NCBI RefSeq assembly: GCF_040115645.1
Contig: NW_027096066.1
Span: forward strand, 1-64,000
Reading direction: 5' to 3'
DNA length: 64,000 bases
Origin: Euwallacea fornicatus
Taxonomy: Eukaryota > Arthropoda > Insecta > Coleoptera > Curculionidae
Positions within the stretch are counted from its first letter, which is position 1. Each line of letters starts with the position of its first letter. Below are positions 48,901 to 57,917 of this stretch, in pieces. The notes beneath the pieces are model-generated. The model made no database searches and had not been told where the DNA came from. It was given only the letters and a program-made list of their open reading frames with translations. The position numbers and the translations under genes were made by a program.

Positions 48901-51266
48901 AACAAATTTGGTCCACATTTGCCAAAGTTATCGAGCGTCAAAGTTTGAAAAGTCACAAAATATGTGTGTTTGAGCACATAAAGTACTATTTTTCTTGGAA
49001 ATTCAACAAGATGCAATCATGAATTGTTGTGTCATTTTAAAGATCTCGTCGAGCTGATTAATTTGACACTTTGGTTAACAAATTTGGTCCACATTTGCCA
49101 AAGTTATCGAGCTTCAAAGTTTGAAAAGTCACAAAATATGTGTGTTTGAGCACATAAAGTACTATTTTTCCTGGAAGTTCAACAAGATGTAATCATGATG
49201 TGTTGTGACATCTTCAAAATCTCGTTGAGATGATTACTTTGACACTTTGGTTAACAAATTTGGTCCACATTTGCCAAAGTTATCGAGCTTCAAAGTTTGA
49301 AAAGTCACAAAATATGTGTGTTTGAGCACATAAAGTACTATTTTTCCTGGAAGTTCAACAAGATGTAATCATGATGTGTTGTGACATCTTCAAAATCTCG
49401 TTGAGATGATTACTTTGACACTTTGGTTAACAAATTTGGTCCACATTTGCCAAAGTTATCGAGCTTCAAAGTTTGAAAAGTCACAAAATATGTGTGTTTG
49501 AGCACATAAAGTACTATTTTTCTTGGAAATTCAACAAGATGTAATCATGATGTGTTGTGACATCTTCAAAATCTCGTTGAGGAGATTACTTTGACACTTT
49601 GGTTAACAAATTTGGTCCACATTTGCCAAAGTTATCGAGCTTCAAAGTTTGAAAAGTCACAAAATATGTGTGTTTGAGCACATAAAGTACTATTTTTCCT
49701 GGAAGTTCAACAAGATGTAATCATGATGTGTTGTGACATCTTCAAAATCTCGTTGAGGTGATTACTTTGACACTTTGGTTAACAAATTTGGTCCACATTT
49801 GCCAAAGTTATCGAGCTTCAAAGTTTGAAAAGTCACAAAAGTTGTGTGTTTGAGCACATAAAGTACTATTTTTCTTGGAAATTCAACAAGATGCAATCAT
49901 GAATTGTTGTGTCATTTTAAAGATCTCGTCGATCTGATTAATTTGACACTTTGGTTAACAAATTTGGTCCACATTTGCCAAAGTTATCGAGCTTCAAAGT
50001 TTGAAAAGTCACAAAATATGTGTGTTTGAGCACATAAAGTACTATTTTTCCTGGAAGTTCAACAAGATGTAATCATGATGTGTTGTGACATCTTCAAAAT
50101 CTCGTTGAGGTGATTACTTTGACACTTTGGTTAACTAATTTGGTCCACATTTGCCAAAGTTATCGAGCTTCAAAATTGGAAAAGTCACAAAAGTTGTGTG
50201 TTTGAGCACATAAAGTACTATTTTTCTTGGAAATTCAACAAGATGCAATCATGATGTGTTGTGACATCTTCAAAATCTCGTTGAGGTGATTACTTTGACA
50301 CTTTGGTTAACAAATTTGGTCCACATTTGCCAAAGTTATCGAGCTTCAAAGTTTGAAAAGTCACAAAATATGTGTGTTTGAGCACATAAAGTACTATTTT
50401 TCCTGGAAGTTCAACAAGATGTAATCATGATGTGTTGTGACATCTTCAAAATCTCGTTGAGGTGATTACTTTGACACTTTGGTTAACAAATTTGGTCCAC
50501 ATTTGCCAAAGTTATCGAGCTTCAAAGTTTGAAAAGTCACAAAAGTTGTGTGTTTGAGCACATAAAGTACTATTTTTCTTGGAAATTCAACAAGATGCAA
50601 TCATGATGTGTTGTGACATCTTCAAAATCTCGTTGAGGTGATTACTTTGACACTTTGGTTAACAAATTTGGTCCACATTTGCCAAAGTTATCGAGCGTCA
50701 AAGTTTGAAAAGTCACAAAATATGTGTGTTTGAGCACATAAAGTACTATTTTTCTTGGAAATTCAACAAGATGCAATCATGAATTGTTGTGTCATTTTAA
50801 AGATCTCGTCGAGCTGATTAATTTGACACTTTGGTTAACAAATTTGGTCCACATTTGCCAAAGTTATCGAGCTTCAAAGTTTGAAAAGTCACAAAATATG
50901 TGTGTTTGAGCACATAAAGTACTATTTTTCCTGGAAGTTCAACAAGATGTAATCATGATGTGTTGTGACATCTTCAAAATCTCGTTGAGGTGATTACTTT
51001 GACAATTTGGTTAACTAATTTGGTCCACATTTGCCAAAGTTATCGAGCTTCAAAATTGGAAAAGTCACAAAAGTTGTGTGTTTGAGCACATAAAGTACTA
51101 TTTTTCTTGGAAATTCAACAAGATGCAATCATGATGTGTTGTGACATCTTCAAAATCTCGTTGAGATGATTACTTTGACACTTTGGTTAACAAATTTGGT
51201 CCACATTTGCCAAAGTTATCGAGCTTCAAAGTTTGAAAAGTCACAAAATATGTGTGTTTGAGCACA
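42999..51266. repeat. 47-monomer tandem duplication (8268 bp), copy 2
   Basis: Second copy, with all the rare variants of copy 1 in the same order (CTCCTTG at 43419, GACGC at 47427, GAGCGTCAAAG near 48935, GGAAGTC near 45606 and 46484). Every variant I compared by eye agrees, so the duplication is recent. It begins at a TTGGCAGTTC monomer (43015) that equals 34747. No gene. Confidence 0.92.
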
Positions 51267-54200
51267 TAAAGTACTATTTTTCCTGGAAGTTCAACAAGAT
51301 GTAATCATGATGTGTTGTGACATCTTCAAAATCTCGTTGAGGTGATTACTTTGACACTTTGGTTAACAAATTTGGTCCACATTTGCCAAAGTTATCGAGC
51401 TTCAAAATTGGAAAAGTCACAAAAGTTGTGTGTTTGAGCACATAAAGTACTATTTTTCTTGGAAATTCAACAAGATGCAATCATGATGTGTTGTGACATC
51501 TTCAAAATCTCGTGGAGGTGATTACTTTGACACTTTGGTTAACAAATTTGGTCCACATTTGCCAAAGTTATCGAGCTTCAAAGTTTGAAAAGTCACAAAA
51601 TATGTGTGTTTGAGCACATAAAGTACTATTTTTCCTGGAAGTTCAACAAGATGTAATCATGATGTGTTGTGACATCTTCAAAATCTCGTTGAGGTGATTA
51701 CTTTGACACTTTGGTTAACAAATTTGGTCCACATTTGCCAAAGTTATCGAGCTTCAAAGTTTGAAAAGTCACAAAAGTTGTGTGTTTGAGCACATAAAGT
51801 ACTATTTTTCTTGGAAATTCAACAAGATGCAATCATGATGTGTTGTGACATCTTCAAAATCTCGTTGAGGTGATTACTTTGACACTTTGGTTAACAAATT
51901 TGGTCCACATTTGCCAAAGTTATCGAGCTTCAAAATTTGAAAAGTCACAAAATATGTGTGTTTGAGCACATAAAGTACTATTTTTCTTGGAAATTCAACA
52001 AGATGCAATCATGAATTGTTGTGTCATTTTAAAGATCTCGTCGAGCTGATTAATTTGACACTTTGGTTAACAAATTTGGTCCACATTTGCCAAAGTTATC
52101 GAGCTTCAAAGTTTGAAAAGGCACAAAATATGTGTGTTTGAGCACATAAAGTACTATTTTTCCTGGAATTTCAACAAGATGTAATCATGATGTGTTGTGA
52201 CATCTTCAAAATCTCGTTGAGGTGATTACTTTGACACTTTGGTTAACTAATTTGGTCCACATTTGCCGAAGTTATCGAGCTTCAAAATTGGAAAAGTCAC
52301 AAAAGTTGTGTGTTTGAGCACATAAAGTACTATTTTTCTTGGAAATTCAACAAGATGCAATCATGATGTGTTGTGACATCTTCAAAATCTCGTTGAGGTG
52401 ATTACTTTGACACTTTGGTTAACAAATTTGGTCCACATTTGCCAAAGTTATCGAGCTTCAAAGTTTGAAAAGTCACAAAATATGTGTGTTTGAGCACATA
52501 AAGTACTATTTTTCTTGGAAATTCAAAAAGAAGCAATCATGAATTGTTGTGTCATTTTAAAGATCTCGTCGAGCTGATTAATTTGACACTTTGGTTAACA
52601 AATTTGGTCCACATTTGCCAAAGTTATCGAGCTTCAAAGTTTGAAAAGTCACAAAATATGTGTGTTTGAGCACATAAAGTACTATTTTTCCTGGAAGTTC
52701 AACAAGATGTAATCATGATGTGTTGTGACATCTTCAAAATCTCGTTGAGGTGATTACTTTGACACTTTGGTTAACAAATTTGGTCTTCATTTGCCAAAGT
52801 TATCGAGCTTCAAAATTGGAAGTCACAAAAGTTGTGTGTTTGAGCACATAAAGTACTATTTTTCTTGGAAATTCAACAAGATGTAATCATGATGTGTTGT
52901 GACATCTTCAAAATCTCGTTGAGGAGATTACTTTGACACTTTGGTTAACAAATTTGGTCCACATTTGCCAAAGTTATCGAGCTTCAAAGTTTGAAAAGTC
53001 ACAAAATATGTGTGTTTGAGCACATAAAGTACTATTTTTCCTGGAAGTTCAACAAGATGTAATCATGATGTGTTGTGACATCTTCAAAATCTCGTTGAGG
53101 TGATTACTTTGACACTTTGGTTAACAAATTTGGTCCACATTTGCCAAAGTTATCGAGCTTCAAAGTTTGAAAAGTCACAAAAGTTGTGTGTTTGAGCACA
53201 TAAAGTACTATTTTTCTTGGAAATTCAACAAGATGCAATCATGAATTGTTGTGTCATTTTAAAGATCTCGTCGATCTGATTAATTTGACACTTTGGTTAA
53301 CAAATTTGGTCCACATTTGCCAAAGTTATCGAGCTTCAAAGTTTGAAAAGTCACAAAATATGTGTGTTTGAGCACATAAAGTACTATTTTTCCTGGAAGT
53401 TCAACAAGATGTAATCATGATGTGTTGTGACATCTTCAAAATCTCGTTGAGGTGATTACTTTGACACTTTGGTTAACAAATTTGGTCCACATTTGCCAAA
53501 GTTATCGAGCTTCAAAGTTTGAAAAGTCACAAAAGTTGTGTGTTTGAGCACATAAAGTACTATTTTTCTTGGAAATTCAACAAGATGCAATCATGATGTG
53601 TTGTGACATCTTCAAAATCTCGTTGAGGTGATTACTTTGACACTTTGGTTAACAAATTTGGTCCACATTTGCCAAAGTTATCGAGCTTCAAAATTTGAAA
53701 AGTCACAAAATATGTGTGTTTGAGCACATAAATTACTATTTTTCTTGGAAATTCAACAAGACGCAATCATGAATTGTTGTGTCATTTTAAAGATCTCGTC
53801 GAGCTGATTAATTTGACACTTTGGTTAACAAATTTGGTCCACATTTGCCAAAGTTATCGAGCTTCAAAGTTTGAAAAGTCACAAAATATGTGTGTTTGAG
53901 CACATAAAGTACTATTTTTCCTGGAAGTTCAACAAGATGTAATCATGATGTGTTGTGACATCTTCAAAATCTCGTTGAGGTGATTACTTTGACACTTTGG
54001 TTAACTAATTTGGTCCACATTTGCCAAAGTTATCGAGCTTCAAAATTGGAAAAGTCACAAAAGTTGTGTGTTTGAGCACATAAAGTACTATTTTTCTTGG
54101 AAATTCAACAAGATGCAATCATGATGTGTTGTGACATCTTCAAAATCTCGTTGAGGTGATTACTTTGACACTTTGGTTAACAAATTTGGTCCACATTTGC

Positions 54201-56188
54201 CAAAGTTATCGAGCTTCAAAGTTTGAAAAGTCACAAAATATGTGTGTTTGAGCACATAAAGTACTATTTTTCTTGGAAATTCAAAAAGATGCAATCATGA
54301 ATTGTTGTGTCATTTTAAAGATCTCGTCGAGCTGATTAATTTGACACTTTGGTTAACAAATTTGGACCACATTTGCCAAAGTTATCGAGCTTCAAAGTTT
54401 GAAAAGTCACAAAATATGTGTGTTTGAGCACATAAAGTACTATTTTTCCTGGAAGTTCAACAAGATGTAATCATGATGTGTTGTGACATCTTCAAAATCT
54501 CGTTGAGGTGATTACTTTGACACTTTGGTTAACTAATTTGGTCCACATTTGCCAAAGTTATCGAGCTTCAAAGTTTGAAAAGTCACAAAATATGTGTGTT
54601 TGAGCACATAAAGTACTATTTTTCCTGGAAATTCAACAAGATGCAATCATGATGTGTTGTGACATCTTCAAAATCTCGTTGAGGTGATTACTTTGACACT
54701 TTGGTTAACAAATTTGGTCCACATTTGCCAAAGTTATCGAGCTTCAAAGTTTGAAAAGTCACAAAATATGTGTGTTTGAGCACATAAAGTACTATTTTTC
54801 TTGGAAATTCAAAAAGAAGCAATCATGAATTGTTGTGTCATTTTAAAGATCTCGTCGAGCTGATTAATTTGACACTTTGGTTAACAAATTTGGTCCACAT
54901 TTGCCAAAGTTATCGAGCTTCAAAGTTTGAAAAGTCACAAAAGTTGTGTGTTTGAGCACATAAAGTACTATTTTTCTTGGAAATTCAACAAGATGCAATC
55001 ATGATGTGTTGTGACATCTTCAAAATCTCGTTGAGGTGATTACTTTGACACTTTGGTTAACAAATTTGGTCCACATTTGCCAAAGTTATCGAGCTTCAAA
55101 ATTTGAAAAGTCACAAAATATGTGTGTTTGAGCACATAAAGTACTATTTTTCTTGGAAATTCAACAAGATGCAATCATGAATTGTTGTGTCATTTTAAAG
55201 ATCTCGTCGAGCTGATTAATTTGACACTTTGGTTAACAAATTTGGTCCACATTTGCCAAAGTTATCGAGCTTCAAAGTTTGAAAAGGCACAAAATATGTG
55301 TGTTTGAGCACATAAAGTACTATTTTTCCTGGAATTTCAACAAGATGTAATCATGATGTGTTGTGACATCTTCAAAATCTCGTTGAGGTGATTACTTTGA
55401 CACTTTGGTTAACTAATTTGGTCCACATTTGCCGAAGTTATCGAGCTTCAAAATTGGAAAAGTCACAAAAGTTGTGTGTTTGAGCACATAAAGTACTATT
55501 TTTCTTGGAAATTCAACAAGATGCAATCATGATGTGTTGTGACATCTTCAAAATCTCGTTGAGGTGATTACTTTGACACTTTGGTTAACAAATTTGGTCC
55601 ACATTTGCCAAAGTTATCGAGCTTCAAAGTTTGAAAAGTCACAAAATATGTGTGTTTGAGCACATAAAGTACTATTTTTCTTGGAAATTCAAAAAGAAGC
55701 AATCATGAATTGTTGTGTCATTTTAAAGATCTCGTCGAGCTGATTAATTTGACACTTTGGTTAACAAATTTGGTCCACATTTGCCAAAGTTATCGAGCTT
55801 CAAAGTTTGAAAAGTCACAAAATATGTGTGTTTGAGCACATAAAGTACTATTTTTCCTGGAAGTTCAACAAGATGTAATCATGATGTGTTGTGACATCTT
55901 CAAAATCTCGTTGAGGTGATTACTTTGACACTTTGGTTAACAAATTTGGTCTTCATTTGCCAAAGTTATCGAGCTTCAAAATTGGAAGTCACAAAAGTTG
56001 TGTGTTTGAGCACATAAAGTACTATTTTTCTTGGAAATTCAACAAGATGTAATCATGATGTGTTGTGACATCTTCAAAATCTCGTTGAGGAGATTACTTT
56101 GACACTTTGGTTAACAAATTTGGTCCACATTTGCCAAAGTTATCGAGCTTCAAAGTTTGAAAAGTCACAAAATATGTGTGTTTGAGCA
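51267..56188. repeat. 176-bp satellite with an 18-monomer (3166 bp) tandem duplication
   Basis: Mostly type B and CACAAAATATGTG monomers. From about 51.67 kb the sequence recurs with a 3166-bp period: GGCACAAAATATG at 52121 and 55287, and GAAGCAATCATG at 52529 and 55693. The second copy runs from about 54.84 kb, is cut by element 2 at 56188, and resumes at 62760. The uncut target of element 2 is seen in the first copy at 53019-53022. No gene. Confidence 0.9.
56185..56188. repeat. Target-site duplication of element 2 (left copy)
   Basis: AGCA directly before the 5' LTR, repeated at 62760-62763. The intact satellite reads TTTGAGCACATAAAG with AGCA once. Confidence 0.93.
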
Positions 56189-56252
56189 AGTTACCTATGG
56201 ACCCTGACTATCCAACCAAGGGATTAAAACGCTGACTCAAGACCTTTTTAGA

Positions 56253-56290
56253 TATAAATATAATTCCTGTGCATTAGAATTAGCTCAGTT
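56253..56290 (+). promoter_or_regulatory. Element 2 core promoter (TATA plus initiator)
   Basis: TATAAATA at 56253-56260 is followed by the initiator TCAGTT at 56285-56290. This would start transcription at about A56287, 34 bp after the first T of the TATA box. Both motifs and their spacing fit an insect RNA polymerase II promoter; the start site itself is inferred. Confidence 0.6.
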
Positions 56291-56308
56291 CTAACTTAAG
56301 TCTGTATT

Positions 56309-56314
56309 AATAAA
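56309..56314 (+). terminator. Element 2 polyadenylation signal in LTR
   Basis: AATAAA, about 22 nt after the inferred transcription start. In the 3' LTR the copy at 62673-62678 would direct 3' end formation; this copy must be ignored in the 5' LTR. Confidence 0.55.
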
Positions 56315-56394
56315 ATTCATTTTTACCGATCGTTCGACTTGATTTTAATTAAATAAATTTTTTAAAATATATTTTCCAAATCAGAAAATATAAC

Positions 56395-56407
56395 TGGCGC
56401 AGTCGGT
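56395..56407 (+). promoter_or_regulatory. Element 2 primer binding site (tRNA-Ser type)
   Basis: TGGCGCAGTCGGT begins with the last base of the LTR and matches the complement of a Drosophila tRNA-Ser 3' end as I recall it. It is shared, apart from its last base, with element 1. Confidence 0.8.
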
Positions 56408-56560
56408 GACGGATAATCCAACGGGCTCGTGAGAGAAATTAGTGCTTCACGAACTAACCTGAAGATATCCGGTACGAGTCTACGAAGAGAAGAATACAAG
56501 AATCCGAAGAAAAGCAGCCTTGACCAGACCCAAATAGCTGACCAGGCGTTGCTACAGAGA
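56408..56560 (+). other. Element 2 untranslated leader
   Basis: The leader between primer site and first ATG. There is no ATG from the inferred transcription start to 56561. It resembles the leader of element 1, including a shared TCCGGTACGA stretch near 56469. Confidence 0.6.
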
Positions 56561-56593
56561 ATGCTAAAAGAAGTGATCCTTGTACTGGGGTAA
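56561..56593 (+). CDS. Element 2 upstream ORF / env first exon
   Basis: ATG at 56561 opens ten codons ending at TAA 56591-56593. That stop overlaps the splice donor (exon ends 56589, intron starts GTAAGT at 56590). Spliced to 60854, the same ATG is in frame with env and supplies a hydrophobic N-terminus. Unspliced, it is a short upstream ORF 34 nt before gag. A second start-stop, ATGTAG, lies at 56607-56612 in this element only. Confidence 0.75.
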   Translation: MLKEVILVLG

Positions 56594-56627
56594 GTACAAT
56601 TGGGTTATGTAGATATTACATATTTTC

Positions 56628-57917
56628 ATGTCAAATATAGAAGAGCTATTAGATTCTATAGCCACTTTAAAAATTAGTGAACCTTCTATTGATCCTATTT
56701 CACGAAACTTAGAAAGTAAAGGAATTAATCAAAACAAAATGACTGAATTTAAACTTGAATATTTGAACTGCATTCCACAATTCGATGGTAGTCCGAACGA
56801 TCTGGGTAGATATCTGAGTGTATGTCAATCGGTAATAGATACATTTTATGTAGCGCAGCAAACGAACAGTTTCCAAAACGTGTACTTATTGAATTGTATC
56901 ATTGGGAAACTTACGGGAAATGCCAAATTAGTATTAGGAACTCAGAACGTAAAAACATGGGAAGAATTAAAAATAATACTTAATAGACATTTCGCGGATC
57001 AAAGGGATGAGGCATGTTTAAATCGAGATTTGGTAATGATGAGACAACAAAATAACGAACATCCGGAACAATTTTACGACAGAATTCTTCACATATTAAA
57101 TTTATTATGTTCATATACAAATGCACATGAAACAACTGAACAAGGAAGAGCATTAAAAAAAAATCTCTATAATGAATTGGCTTTAAAGACATTTTTATCA
57201 GGGCTAAAGGAACCATTGGGTACGAACATTAGGTGTATGAGACCAGTTGATCTCCCGCAAGCACTCCAATTTGTAAACGAAGAAAGTAATGTCCATTACT
57301 TGCGTTCTTACAATAATACGCTAAGACCAAACAACAGACAATTTAATCAACCATCAAGAATGAGGTCGCAACCTAATATTCGTAATGACCAATTCCCAAG
57401 GCCCAGCTACAATTCTTTTAATCCTCAAGGAGGCTTCCAGAGATCGAACCACAACTCTTTCAATCAAACAAGATATTTTCAGCCGAACTTTCAAAATAAT
57501 TCGACATTCAATAATAGACCGCCTACCAATGTGTTTAGGCCAAATCAAAATAAACCGTTGCCTAATCCAACCCCGATGAGCATGTCCACCAGGCGTACTG
57601 GCAGGACATTCCAATCCAATAATAACAATTTCAATAATTCTAATAATTATCAAACCAGGAACCATTTTAATAATCAAAGCCAAAATCCTAACTTTACATT
57701 CGAAGAATTGTATAATGTAGACACTTCTCATGAACAAAGTAATATTGCTGATTCAGGAGTAGCATGTGAAACAACGACCCGGCATGCCCGGATGCAACAT
57801 GATCCGTGCGATTCAGAGTACGTGACAAACAACATGAATGATGACACAGCGTGCAGGTGTTTATCATCCAGCAATGCAAATTTTCTGGGAACCGGCCTGC
57901 GAAACGATGTTACCTAG
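56628..57917 (+). CDS. gag: Element 2 Gag (capsid/nucleocapsid)
   Basis: A 429-residue structural protein, homologous over its length to the 423-residue Gag of element 1. The conserved middle, from about residue 40 to 230, is probably the capsid domain. Residues from about 235 to 360 are rich in Asn, Phe, Gln, Pro and Arg and include Arg-Arg-Thr-Gly-Arg-type basic patches, likely RNA-binding. No zinc knuckle is present. The TAG stop overlaps pol in the -1 frame. ATG 56628 is chosen because it aligns with the element 1 start and the two N-termini share the MxxIEEL pattern. Confidence 0.93.
   Translation: MSNIEELLDSIATLKISEPSIDPISRNLESKGINQNKMTEFKLEYLNCIPQFDGSPNDLGRYLSVCQSVIDTFYVAQQTNSFQNVYLLNCIIGKLTGNAKLVLGTQNVKTWEELKIILNRHFADQRDEACLNRDLVMMRQQNNEHPEQFYDRILHILNLLCSYTNAHETTEQGRALKKNLYNELALKTFLSGLKEPLGTNIRCMRPVDLPQALQFVNEESNVHYLRSYNNTLRPNNRQFNQPSRMRSQPNIRNDQFPRPSYNSFNPQGGFQRSNHNSFNQTRYFQPNFQNNSTFNNRPPTNVFRPNQNKPLPNPTPMSMSTRRTGRTFQSNNNNFNNSNNYQTRNHFNNQSQNPNFTFEELYNVDTSHEQSNIADSGVACETTTRHARMQHDPCDSEYVTNNMNDDTACRCLSSSNANFLGTGLRNDVT
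57878..57884 (+). promoter_or_regulatory. Element 2 -1 ribosomal frameshift heptamer
   Basis: A AAT TTT in the gag frame (gag codons AAT 57879 and TTT 57882). Slipping back one base enters the pol frame, which is open to 60787. The gag stop is 33 nt downstream of the heptamer. The heptamer is conserved in element 1. Confidence 0.7.

Larger units (their letters stand above)
56189..56395 (+). repeat. Element 2 5' LTR
   Basis: A 207-bp LTR, identical by eye over its whole length to 62553-62759. It carries a TATA box, an arthropod-type initiator and a polyadenylation signal in a short span. It lacks the 9-bp inverted repeat seen in the element 1 LTR. Confidence 0.96.

Noticed and set aside
10088..56188. 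CRISPR array
   Set aside because: The repeat is a 176-bp head-to-tail satellite with no unique spacers and no cas genes, in a eukaryotic context.
10088..56188. CENP-B-box-like motif in the satellite
   Set aside because: I looked for the TTCG....A..CGGG pattern and saw no match in the monomer classes.
57500..57780. CCHC zinc knuckle in Gag
   Set aside because: Cysteines and histidines occur near the C-terminus but not in C-X2-C-X4-H-X4-C spacing in either element.
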